From contig JAEZZY010000039.1 in assembly GCA_023418315.1 (NCBI GenBank), forward strand, positions 1 through 7,681: 7,681 bases of DNA. Direction: 5' to 3'. A program made the position numbers and the translations under genes. The notes under the pieces were generated by a model, which was not told where the DNA came from, searched no databases, and saw only the letters and a list, made by a program, of their open reading frames with translations. The stretch is from Bacteroidota bacterium. Its GTDB lineage: Bacteria; Bacteroidota; Bacteroidia; Chitinophagales; Chitinophagaceae. Shown here in pieces: positions 1 to 6,656 of this stretch. The stretch's first letter is position 1, and every line of letters begins with the position of its first letter.

Positions 1-18
1 GTGTGTGTGTGTGTGTGT
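1..18. repeat. (GT)9 dinucleotide microsatellite at the window edge
   Basis: Nine uninterrupted GT units open the window and are followed directly by ACAC, so the last units form the palindrome GTGTACAC (15-22). The tract touches the left edge and may be longer than seen. Long perfect dinucleotide runs are uncommon in bacterial chromosomes and are prone to slippage. It lies about 200 bases upstream of the permease start, in non-coding sequence. Confidence 0.9.
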
Positions 19-145
19 ACACTTTAGACAAGGATGGTTCATAAAAAAATTGATTAAAGGTTAAAGAATGTCTAAATTTAGTAAAAATAATTTGTTATTG
101 TCAAGTTAATGCAGGTTTATTTTTTCCCGGGTTGTCCCTACTTTA

Positions 146-189
146 CTTGTTCCAAAGCCTGCCTAACTCCTCATTTTCGTTTATTTTAG
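146..189 (+). promoter_or_regulatory. Possible Bacteroidota-type promoter for the permease gene
   Basis: The consensus in this phylum is a -33 TTTG and a -7 TAnnTTTG. Here CTTG (146-149) lies 22 bases before CATTTTCG (172-179), and a second -7-like octamer TATTTTAG (182-189) follows. Each octamer departs from consensus at one or two positions. Transcription from either would give a leader of roughly 20-35 bases before the TTG start at 218. The two candidates cannot be told apart by eye, and the call is weak. Confidence 0.25.
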
Positions 190-217
190 CCAAAGCAAAC
201 AAGAAGCATTAAAGCAA

Positions 218-1339
218 TTGCACCACCCTTCTTTTCTGAACAGACTGTTCACCAAACCGGCTGCCGTCGTAGCCACCGGCATCATTGCCGCGGTGATGTT
301 TGTAGCGCTTTTTGCCTACAAGCTGGCCCCGGATGATACGCCCTATGCCAACCGCATGATTGTGGAATATAGCGTGAAGCCACCGGGGTTTTCCAACAAG
401 GTCTTACTCCTCCCTAAAAAAATAACCGGGCAAAAAACAAGGGCCCTTCAGAAATGGTTTTCGGGAACGCCCTCTGCCTATCAGTATCTGCCTATAAATC
501 ATTATTGGTTTGCCGATAGCAACATTTGGGTGCAGCATTATATAGATGAAGGACTGAACGATACCTTGCATTTCCCTATAAAAGAGCTGCTGACACGCGA
601 ATATAAAGACCTGCCCCTCGCCGATGCCCGAAAGCAGATAGCGGAAAACCAGGTACAGCAACTCACCTATCTCTTAGGCACCGACCGCTACGGCAGGGAT
701 ATTTTATCAAGGCTTATTGTAGGCGCACGCGTGAGCATAGCCGTAGGCATTGTTGCCGTTGTCCTATCCTTGACAATCGGCATTGTGTTGGGCGCTGTAG
801 CCGGTTATTTCGGCGGATGGGTGGATAATGCCGTGATGTGGGTGATTAATATTCTTTGGGCTATCCCTACCCTGCTTCTGGTCTTCGCCATCACACTTAC
901 CATCGGAAAAGGGTTTATGGAAATCTTCATCGCCATAGGTCTTACGATGTGGGTAAGCGCGGCAAGATTGATCCGCGGGCAGGTGATGGCGCTCAAAGAA
1001 ATGGAATACATCACCGCCGCCAAAGCCTTAGGATTAACCGATATGCGCATCATCTTCCGGCACATCCTGCCCAATATAGCCGGACCCATTATGGTGATTG
1101 CCGCCAGTAATTTCGCTACGGCGATACTGGTAGAAGCAGGATTGAGCTTTTTAGGCATTGGCGTACAACCTCCCCAACCTTCCTGGGGATTGATGATTAA
1201 AGAACATTATAATTTCCTCATTACCAACCGCCCTATGCTTGCTATCATTCCCGGGGTAGCCATTATGTTGTTGGTATATGCATTCAATATTTTAGGAAAT
1301 GCCCTGCGCGATGTGTTAGATGTGCGGGAGCAATCTTAA
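218..1339 (+). CDS. ABC transporter inner-membrane permease, DppC/OppC type, with enlarged extracytoplasmic insert
   Basis: This is the permease subunit of a peptide/nickel-family ABC importer in the cytoplasmic membrane; it would need a partner permease, ATPases and usually a binding protein, none of which is in view. TM1 spans about residues 14-36. The family signature GTDRYGRDILSRLIVGAR starts at 154 and opens the transport domain, with further membrane segments at roughly 172-197, 205-230, 234-255, 288-310 and 340-362. The EAA loop, which contacts the ATPase, is at about 264-286 (TAA at 266-268, G272, ILP at 283-285). Residues about 38-150 form a hydrophilic insert, which makes the protein 373 aa against about 300 for E. 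coli DppC. TTG at 218 is chosen because an in-frame stop lies at 164-166, no ATG lies between, and the first internal ATG (residue 26) is inside TM1. The substrate cannot be read from the sequence. Confidence 0.9.
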   Translation: MHHPSFLNRLFTKPAAVVATGIIAAVMFVALFAYKLAPDDTPYANRMIVEYSVKPPGFSNKVLLLPKKITGQKTRALQKWFSGTPSAYQYLPINHYWFADSNIWVQHYIDEGLNDTLHFPIKELLTREYKDLPLADARKQIAENQVQQLTYLLGTDRYGRDILSRLIVGARVSIAVGIVAVVLSLTIGIVLGAVAGYFGGWVDNAVMWVINILWAIPTLLLVFAITLTIGKGFMEIFIAIGLTMWVSAARLIRGQVMALKEMEYITAAKALGLTDMRIIFRHILPNIAGPIMVIAASNFATAILVEAGLSFLGIGVQPPQPSWGLMIKEHYNFLITNRPMLAIIPGVAIMLLVYAFNILGNALRDVLDVREQS

Positions 1340-1345
1340 AGGAAT

Positions 1346-1367
1346 AAAGCACCTCTGTCGCTGCTTT
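1346..1367. other. Small inverted repeat just after the permease stop
   Basis: AAAGCA (1346-1351) and TGCTTT (1362-1367) can pair around a 10-base loop, 6 bases after the permease stop codon. A GG (1341-1342) and CC (1368-1369) could extend the stem across a 3-base bulge. No T-tract follows, so it does not read as an intrinsic terminator; it may be chance or a 3'-end structure. Confidence 0.2.
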
Positions 1368-1413
1368 CCCTCCAAGAACCCGTACATTTGTCCCCTTATT
1401 TTTTAAAACCATC

Positions 1414-2148
1414 ATGCAAAAACTTCATCTGCTCGCCATAGCCGTGCATCCCGACGATGTGGAACTGGGCTGCGCCGGCACCTTAATAAAACATGCGCAA
1501 AAAGGACAAGCGGTAGGCGTTATAGACCTTACGAAAGGCGAACTTGGCACCCGCGGCACACCCGAACTGCGCCTACAGGAAGCCGCCGAAGCAGGCAGGC
1601 TCATGGGGATCCGCCTCCGGGAAAACTTGGGTATGAGGGACGGATTTTTTAAAAATGATGAAGCACATCAGTTACAACTCATTCAGCATATTCGAAAATA
1701 CCAACCGGATATAGTCATTGCCAATGCTTTGGACGACCGCCATCCCGACCACGGACGGGCGGGAAAACTCATATCCGATGCCTGCTTTCTTGCCGGGCTT
1801 TCCAAAATCGAAACAAGCTATGATAGCGTTCTTCAAAAAGCATGGCGACCCAAGCGCGTCTTTCACATGATACAAGACAGAACGATGGAGCCCAGTTTTA
1901 TCGTGGATATATCTTCGGTATTTGCTACAAAAATGGCGGCTATAAAAAGCTATAAAAGCCAGTTTCACAACCCCGACTCCCATGAACCCGCCACCTATAT
2001 AGCCACGCAGGATTTTCTGGAACAGATAACCTACCGCGATGCGTTGCTGGGAAAAAGAATAGGCACGAAATACGCGGAAGGATTTGTGAGTGTAAATACG
2101 ATAGGACTGGAAGATATGGACAGTTTGCTGTTGCCGGAAATGGCTTAA
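1414..2148 (+). CDS. bshB1: Bacillithiol biosynthesis deacetylase BshB1 (PIG-L family zinc deacetylase)
   Basis: This predicted cytoplasmic enzyme removes the acetyl group from GlcNAc-malate to give GlcN-malate, the second step of bacillithiol synthesis, after BshA and before BshC. The PIG-L signature HPDDVELG is at residues 12-19 (H12, D14, D15), and the second metal motif RHPDHG is at 109-114 (H113). H12, D15 and H113 are the expected zinc ligands and D14 the general base. DLTKGELGTRGT (38-49) and the C-terminal KRIGTKYAEGF (214-224) resemble the BshB1 subgroup rather than mycothiol MshB or general GlcNAc deacetylases. The length of 244 aa is normal and the start is ATG. It follows the permease by 74 bases, so co-transcription is possible. 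No bshA or bshC is visible. The alternative is another PIG-L deacetylase acting on a different amino-sugar. Confidence 0.87.
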   Translation: MQKLHLLAIAVHPDDVELGCAGTLIKHAQKGQAVGVIDLTKGELGTRGTPELRLQEAAEAGRLMGIRLRENLGMRDGFFKNDEAHQLQLIQHIRKYQPDIVIANALDDRHPDHGRAGKLISDACFLAGLSKIETSYDSVLQKAWRPKRVFHMIQDRTMEPSFIVDISSVFATKMAAIKSYKSQFHNPDSHEPATYIATQDFLEQITYRDALLGKRIGTKYAEGFVSVNTIGLEDMDSLLLPEMA

Positions 2149-2163
2149 TAGGGTGGGTCTTTA

Positions 2164-2233
2164 CGGATGGTTTTCGTGTAAAAACACAAGGTTTTTGAAA
2201 GAATGTCTTTAGCATAATTTTTTTGACCATCCG
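2164..2233. repeat. Nested inverted repeats in the bshB1-MFS intergenic region
   Basis: CGGATGGT (2164-2171) is matched perfectly in inverse by ACCATCCG (2226-2233), 54 bases apart. Inside lies a small hairpin, GTGT (2176-2179) and ACAC (2184-2187) with an AAAA loop. A run of seven T sits at 2218-2224, just before the right arm. The arrangement could be a structured mRNA leader of the exporter gene, a regulator site, or chance. No good T-tailed terminator hairpin is seen here. Confidence 0.35.
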
Positions 2234-2300
2234 CATTTGTCCGCAGGAAACCATAAAATAAAAACAAGACAAAACAGATTTCAAAAACACATTTACTATT

Positions 2301-3572
2301 TTGGAAGAAAAGAAAAAATCGGCAGCAATCGGATTTATATTCATTACGCTGCTGCTGGATATTATTGGCTGGGGCATCATTATCCCCGTCATTCCCAAAC
2401 TCATAGAAGAACTGATACATGCGGATGTAAGCACGGCTTCCAAGTACGGCGGCTGGCTCACGTTTGCCTATGCTATTACCCAGTTTTTCTTTGCGCCCAT
2501 CATCGGCAACCTGAGCGATAAATACGGCAGAAGACCCATCATTCTTCTTTCTCTTTTAGGCTTCAGTTTAGATTATATTTTTATTTCGCTTGCGCCCACT
2601 ATAGAATGGCTGTTTGTGGGTCGTATATTGGCAGGCATCACGGGCGCCAGCATCACTACGGCCAGCGCCTACATAGCAGATATCAGCACGGCTAAAGACC
2701 GTGCAAAAAATTTCGGAATGATTGGTGCGGCATTCGGCGTGGGCTTTATTATAGGTCCGGTCATAGGCGGTCTGTTAGGGCATTTCGGTTCCCGCGTACC
2801 ATTTTATGCAGCCGCTGTTTTATGCGGGTTAAATTTTCTCTACGGCTACTTCATCCTTCCTGAATCTCTGGATAAGGAACACCGCCGTTCGTTTGAGTGG
2901 AAGCGCGCTAACCCTGTCGGTTCGTTAATGCAATTAAAAAAATATCCCGCCCTTTCGGGGCTGGTGGTAGCACTTACCCTGGTCTATGTAGGAGGCCATG
3001 CGGTGCAAAGCAACTGGAGCTATTTTACCATGTATAAATTCAACTGGGATGAAAAAATGGTGGGGGTTTCCCTGGGCGTTGTAGGCTTGCTGGTAGGGCT
3101 GGTGCAGGGGTTGCTGATCCGTTATACCAGCAGGAAACTCGGCAATGAACGAAGCATCTATATCGGTTTGGCACTCTACGCATTGGGGATGATGCTTTTT
3201 GCTTTTGCCTCGGAAGGATGGATGATGATGGTATTTCTAATTCCTTATTGCTTGGGCGGCATTGCCGGACCGGCGCTACAGTCCATCATGTCGGGCAATG
3301 TATCACCACGGGAGCAGGGAGAATTGCAGGGCGCTCTTACGAGTATTATGAGCGCCACGTCCATCGTAGGTCCGCCGCTGATGACCAATTTATTTTATTT
3401 TTTCACGCATGAAGAAGCGCCGTTTCAATTTGCCGGAGCGCCGTTTTTTCTGGCCTCGGTATTCATGTTTATCAGCGCGGTTATAGCCTATTATACCCTG
3501 CATGGAAACAAGCGATTGAAAAAAGGGAGCGGAGCGGTAACGGAAGAAACAGCGGTGGCGGAACATGCCTAA
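2301..3572 (+). CDS. Major facilitator superfamily exporter, TetA/TCR-like
   Basis: This is a predicted 12-TM proton-coupled exporter of the cytoplasmic membrane, of the drug:H+ antiporter kind related to TetA. TM1 carries an acidic residue (D20) in the D-x-x-G-x-G-x-x-x-P-x-x-P pattern typical of TetA relatives. Motif A is at 69-78 (G69, D73, G76, R77, R78), in the loop between TM2 and TM3. The antiporter motif C is in TM5 at about 142-160, with G152-P153 at its core. SPREQGELQGAL (335-346) is also a family hallmark. The length of 423 aa is normal, with a hydrophilic C-terminal tail (about 403-423). The TTG start at 2301 is forced: an in-frame stop lies at 2259-2261 and the first internal Met is residue 140. 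No TetR-type regulator is adjacent. Tetracycline resistance should not be assumed; many relatives export other compounds. Confidence 0.87.
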   Translation: MEEKKKSAAIGFIFITLLLDIIGWGIIIPVIPKLIEELIHADVSTASKYGGWLTFAYAITQFFFAPIIGNLSDKYGRRPIILLSLLGFSLDYIFISLAPTIEWLFVGRILAGITGASITTASAYIADISTAKDRAKNFGMIGAAFGVGFIIGPVIGGLLGHFGSRVPFYAAAVLCGLNFLYGYFILPESLDKEHRRSFEWKRANPVGSLMQLKKYPALSGLVVALTLVYVGGHAVQSNWSYFTMYKFNWDEKMVGVSLGVVGLLVGLVQGLLIRYTSRKLGNERSIYIGLALYALGMMLFAFASEGWMMMVFLIPYCLGGIAGPALQSIMSGNVSPREQGELQGALTSIMSATSIVGPPLMTNLFYFFTHEEAPFQFAGAPFFLASVFMFISAVIAYYTLHGNKRLKKGSGAVTEETAVAEHA

Positions 3573-3608
3573 GCTTGTGCTGAGCATTGCCACAGGGTTT
3601 CGTCTTCG

Positions 3609-3633
3609 TTTTTTTGATTTATTTTTTTGATTT
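3609..3633. repeat. Two perfect 12-bp T-rich direct repeats
   Basis: TTTTTTTGATTT occurs at 3609-3620 and again at 3622-3633, separated by one A. It lies 37 bases after the exporter stop and about 75 bases before the -7 element of the E2 gene. A weak hairpin, CTTGTG (3574-3579) with CACAGG (3591-3596) and one G-T pair, precedes it, so the T-runs may help end the exporter transcript. A T-rich upstream element of the E2 promoter is another reading. Confidence 0.5.
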
Positions 3634-3705
3634 CATTTTAAAGATGCGGAATTTTTACTGAATGATATATACCGAAACCATTTTTCATTTTGCCCCTTAT
3701 TTGAT

Positions 3706-3713
3706 TATTTTTG
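3706..3713 (+). promoter_or_regulatory. Probable -7 element of the E2 gene promoter
   Basis: TATTTTTG matches the Bacteroidota -7 consensus TAnnTTTG at every fixed position and sits 26 bases before the ATG at 3740. A TTTG at 3689-3692 is only 13 bases upstream, too near for the usual 17-23 base spacing. TTTC at 3683-3686 has 19-base spacing but one mismatch. Confidence 0.45.
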
Positions 3714-3739
3714 CCGCCTATATCATTTAAAAAATATTT

Positions 3740-5083
3740 ATGGCAATAGTTGATTTAGTAATGCCCAAAATGGGGGAAAGCATCATGGAAGCTACCGTTT
3801 TGAAATGGCACAAGCAACCCGGCGACAGTGTGAAGATGGATGAAACCATTCTGGAAATAGCTACAGACAAGGTAGATAGCGAAGTGCCTTCCACTGCCGA
3901 AGGAACCATTGCTGAAATATTATTTAAAGAAAACGACGTAGTGCCCGTAGGTACGGTGATTGCTAAAATCAATACCGCCGGAGGGGCAACCACAGCCGCA
4001 GCAGCCCCTGCCCCGCAAGCTGCACCCGCTATGCCTCCGCCCGCACCCGCCGCTCAGCCTGCCGCAGCGGCACAGCCGGCGCCAACACCGGTTTCCTCAG
4101 GCGAAGGAAACAAGTTTTATAGTCCCCTGGTATTGAATATCGCCTCCAAAGAAGGCATCAGCATGTCGGAACTGGAAAACATCACCGGCACCGGCAATGA
4201 AGGACGTGTAACCAAAAAAGATATTCTCCAATATGTAGCCGATCGTAAAAACGGCACTGCACCTGCTGCTCTTCAAGCCGCTCCTGCCGCCGCTGCTGCT
4301 GCACCCGTTGCCCCGGCTGCGCCTGCCGCTTCCGCACCGGTGGCGGAAGCCAAATCTACCGGCAGCTACGGCAGCAATGTAGAGATTGTAGAAATGGACA
4401 GAATGCGCAAGTTGATAGCCGACCACATGGTGCGCAGCAAAGCTACTTCCCCGCACGTTACCAGCTTTACCGAATGTGATGTAACGAATATCGTGAACTG
4501 GAGAAACAAAATAAAAGGCTCTTTTGAAAAGAAATACGGCGAGAAAATCACCTTCACCCCTATTTTCATTGAGGCTATAGTGAATTGTATTCGTAAGTAT
4601 CCGATGATCAACAGTAGCGTGGACGGCGATAAGATTATTGTAAAAAAAGACATCAATATAGGCATGGCTACGGCTCTGCCCAGCGGCAACCTCATCGTTC
4701 CGGTAATTAAAAACTCCGATACCAAAAATCTCTTAGGACTTACTAAAGATGTAAACGGCTTGGCAAACGCCGCGCGCAGCAATAAGCTGAAAGCGGACGA
4801 TACCCAAGGCGGCACCTTCACCCTTACAAATGTGGGCACCTTTGGCAGCCTGATGGGAACGCCCATCATCAACCAGCCGCAGGTAGCCATCCTTGCCGTA
4901 GGCAGCATCAAAAAACGCCCCATGGTATTGGAAACCGAAAACGGTGATGTGATAGCCATCCGCCACATGATGTATCTCTCCCTCAGCTACGATCATAGGA
5001 TTGTAGATGGCTCGCTCGGCGCCAGCTTCCTTACGGCTGTAGCCAATGAACTGGAAGCATTTGATGCAAACCGGGAGGTATAA
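3740..5083 (+). CDS. 2-oxo acid dehydrogenase complex E2 subunit (dihydrolipoamide acyltransferase)
   Basis: This is the lipoylated core of a 2-oxo acid dehydrogenase complex, which moves the acyl group made by E1 to coenzyme A. It has a single N-terminal lipoyl domain (about 3-77), with the lipoyl lysine K44 in ATDKVDSEV. An Ala/Pro-rich flexible linker (about 79-121) leads to the peripheral subunit-binding domain (about 125-166, GNEGRVTKKDI at 152-162). A second Ala/Pro linker (about 173-204) leads to the catalytic domain (about 215-447), whose active-site motif is DHRIVDG at 418-424 (H419, D423). The start is ATG, the length of 447 aa is normal, and no frame break is seen. GESIMEAT and DKVDSEVPS recall SucB and actinobacterial E2 proteins, but branched-chain or pyruvate E2 relatives are equally possible, so no symbol is given. 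No E1 or E3 gene is adjacent. Confidence 0.93.
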   Translation: MAIVDLVMPKMGESIMEATVLKWHKQPGDSVKMDETILEIATDKVDSEVPSTAEGTIAEILFKENDVVPVGTVIAKINTAGGATTAAAAPAPQAAPAMPPPAPAAQPAAAAQPAPTPVSSGEGNKFYSPLVLNIASKEGISMSELENITGTGNEGRVTKKDILQYVADRKNGTAPAALQAAPAAAAAAPVAPAAPAASAPVAEAKSTGSYGSNVEIVEMDRMRKLIADHMVRSKATSPHVTSFTECDVTNIVNWRNKIKGSFEKKYGEKITFTPIFIEAIVNCIRKYPMINSSVDGDKIIVKKDINIGMATALPSGNLIVPVIKNSDTKNLLGLTKDVNGLANAARSNKLKADDTQGGTFTLTNVGTFGSLMGTPIINQPQVAILAVGSIKKRPMVLETENGDVIAIRHMMYLSLSYDHRIVDGSLGASFLTAVANELEAFDANREV

Positions 5084-5117
5084 ACCATCCTCCATTCATT
5101 TTAATTGAATAGTATTT

Positions 5118-5145
5118 AAAGCGGCTTGAAAAAGCTGCTTTTTTT
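5118..5145 (+). terminator. Intrinsic terminator after the E2 gene
   Basis: AAAGCGGCTT (5118-5127) pairs with AAGCTGCTTT (5132-5141) along ten positions, with one G-T wobble, and closes on a GAAA tetraloop (5128-5131). A run of seven T (5139-5145) overlaps the end of the stem and continues past it. The hairpin begins 34 bases after the E2 stop codon and separates it from the antiporter gene, which therefore needs its own promoter. Confidence 0.85.
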
Positions 5146-5200
5146 AATGAAAATGGTTTCATAGAACGCCGGATGAATAGCCTATAACTGCGCGTAGCAA

Positions 5201-5227
5201 AGCGAATGTCCTTCCTTCCGCTTCGCT
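5201..5227. promoter_or_regulatory. Inverted repeat upstream of the antiporter promoter
   Basis: AGCGAA (5201-5206) and its inverse TTCGCT (5222-5227) flank 15 bases and end 14 bases before the putative -7 element at 5242. The position would suit a regulator-binding site covering the -33 region. The arms are only 6 bp and no known operator is recognised. Confidence 0.25.
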
Positions 5228-5241
5228 AAATTTCCATCCCT

Positions 5242-5249
5242 TATTTTCG
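5242..5249 (+). promoter_or_regulatory. Possible -7 element of the antiporter gene promoter
   Basis: TATTTTCG differs from TAnnTTTG at one position and lies 24 bases before the ATG at 5274, the same geometry as the E2 gene. A promoter is expected in this interval because a strong terminator closes the upstream gene. No clear -33 TTTG is present; TTCG (5222-5225, 16-base spacing) and TTCC (5216-5219, 22-base spacing) are the nearest fits. Confidence 0.35.
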
Positions 5250-5273
5250 CACCCGGATTTTTTAAACTTTTGT

Positions 5274-6515
5274 ATGGAATTATACTATTCATTTTCAGCG
5301 CTTATCGTCTTAGCTTCCTTTTTTGCTTACATCAATCTACGATTCTTAAAACTACCCTCTACCATAGGCATCATGATCATCGCCATGCTCACGTCTATCC
5401 TGCTGGTTATAACGGGTCATATCTTTCCCCAGACACTAAGCCGCTTCTCCACTTTGCTACAGGATGTGGATTTTACGGAAGTGCTGATGGGCGGCATGCT
5501 TAATTTTCTTTTATTCGCGGGAGCCATTCATATCAATCTGAAAGATCTTAGGGAGCAGAAAGTGCCCATCATGATTTTTTCTTCCGTAAGTGTACTTATT
5601 TCCACCTTTGCCGTAGGCGCCCTGCTTTTTTACGCTTTGCCTTTTCTGGGTTTGGAGATGTCGCTTATTCAATGTCTTTTGTTTGGTGCACTCATCTCTC
5701 CCACCGACCCTATAGCCGTGCTGGGCATTCTCAAAAACGCCCATGTACCGAAATCTCTGGAGACAAAAGTGGCGGGCGAATCTTTGTTTAACGATGGTGT
5801 GGCGGTAGTGGTTTTTGCGGTTTTGTTGCAAATTTCGCAGGGAAGCGCTATTGATTTATCTGCTTGGAATATTACCTGGCTGCTCGTGAAGGAAGCGGCA
5901 GGCGGCTTTTTGCTGGGTTTTCTCTTAGGGCTCGGCGCTTCCAATGCCATGCGGCGGATAGACGATTATAAAGTATCCGTACTCATCACCCTGTCGGTAG
6001 TAATGGGCGGCTACCTTATCGCAAGAGCCATGCATATTTCCGGGCCGCTCACTATGGTGGCTGCGGGTATTGTCATCGGCAATTATGGAAAAAGAACAGC
6101 TATGTCTGCCACTACCAAAGACTATCTGAATAAATTCTGGGAGCTGATAGATGACATTCTTAACGCTATACTTTTCCTGTTTATAGGGTTCGAATTGTTG
6201 CTCATCCCCAACATTCTCGACTACTGGCTGCTGGGTATCGTGTGCATCGTTATTGTGCTGTTGTCGCGGTTTGTATCTATATGGTGTCCTACCTTGCTCA
6301 TCAAATTCAAAGAACGGTTTACGGGCGGCACGATAAAAATACTGGTATGGGGCGGGCTGCGCGGAGGCGTGTCTATAGCCCTGGCATTATCGGTAGATGA
6401 AGGTCCGCATAAACAACTGATCGTGGCGGCTACGTATTTTGTGGTGGTCTTTTCCATCATTGTGCAAGGGATGACCATTGGGAAGCTGGCAAACCGGGTA
6501 CTGCCACATGAATAG
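5274..6515 (+). CDS. Na+/H+ antiporter, CPA1 (NhaP/NHE-like) family
   Basis: This is a polytopic cytoplasmic-membrane protein predicted to exchange Na+ (or K+) for H+ and so control internal pH and sodium. Hydrophobic segments run through nearly all of its 413 residues, roughly 12-13 helices. Family markers appear in order: SPTDPIAVLG at 142-151 (TDP 144-146, the unwound-helix region), GESLFNDG at 168-175 with the ND pair N173-D174 that marks electroneutral CPA1 exchangers, an acidic D293-D294 in a later helix, and WGGLRGG at 359-365 with R363. The protein ends soon after the last helix, so it lacks the long cytosolic tail or TrkA-C domain of some relatives. The start is ATG. A terminator precedes it, and it probably forms a single-gene transcript. 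Ion choice (Na+ or K+) is not readable from the sequence. Confidence 0.9.
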   Translation: MELYYSFSALIVLASFFAYINLRFLKLPSTIGIMIIAMLTSILLVITGHIFPQTLSRFSTLLQDVDFTEVLMGGMLNFLLFAGAIHINLKDLREQKVPIMIFSSVSVLISTFAVGALLFYALPFLGLEMSLIQCLLFGALISPTDPIAVLGILKNAHVPKSLETKVAGESLFNDGVAVVVFAVLLQISQGSAIDLSAWNITWLLVKEAAGGFLLGFLLGLGASNAMRRIDDYKVSVLITLSVVMGGYLIARAMHISGPLTMVAAGIVIGNYGKRTAMSATTKDYLNKFWELIDDILNAILFLFIGFELLLIPNILDYWLLGIVCIVIVLLSRFVSIWCPTLLIKFKERFTGGTIKILVWGGLRGGVSIALALSVDEGPHKQLIVAATYFVVVFSIIVQGMTIGKLANRVLPHE

Positions 6516-6656
6516 AATATTTGCGGTAAGCAACATCCTTCATCAGCCTTCCCTTTCTTAGGCATTTTTGCAAGATTTGCATTATCTTAGTAAATACCCA
6601 ACTGAATGAGGCAATAATTACGTCTTATAGGTTGTTTTTAATTAATCTCCCATTAC

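Noticed and set aside
1..42. Minus-strand frame starting at ATG 42-40 and running off the left edge (MNHPCLKCTHTHTH)
   Set aside because: Only 14 codons are visible, most of them the GT repeat read as Thr-His; nothing supports a real gene.
1387..1404. TTTG (1387-1390) and TATTTTTT (1397-1404) as a promoter for bshB1
   Set aside because: The two elements are 6 bases apart and the second lacks the final G; transcription from there would leave almost no leader.
1940..2461. Minus-strand open frame of 173 codons across the bshB1-MFS gap
   Set aside because: It overlaps the ends of two well-supported genes, has low-complexity Cys/Phe/Ser-rich content and no recognisable domain.
3574..3615. Hairpin CTTGTG/CACAGG followed by a T-run as a terminator for the exporter
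   Set aside because: The stem is 6 bp with a wobble, the loop is 11 bases and the T-run begins 12 bases after the stem, so it falls short of a credible intrinsic terminator.
3970..4360. GC-rich Ala/Pro repeats as a possible repeat element or recombination site
   Set aside because: They are in frame and encode the two flexible linkers expected in an E2 protein.
4366..4968. Long minus-strand open frame of 200 codons
   Set aside because: It lies wholly antisense to the conserved E2 catalytic domain and resembles no known protein; it is a codon-bias shadow.
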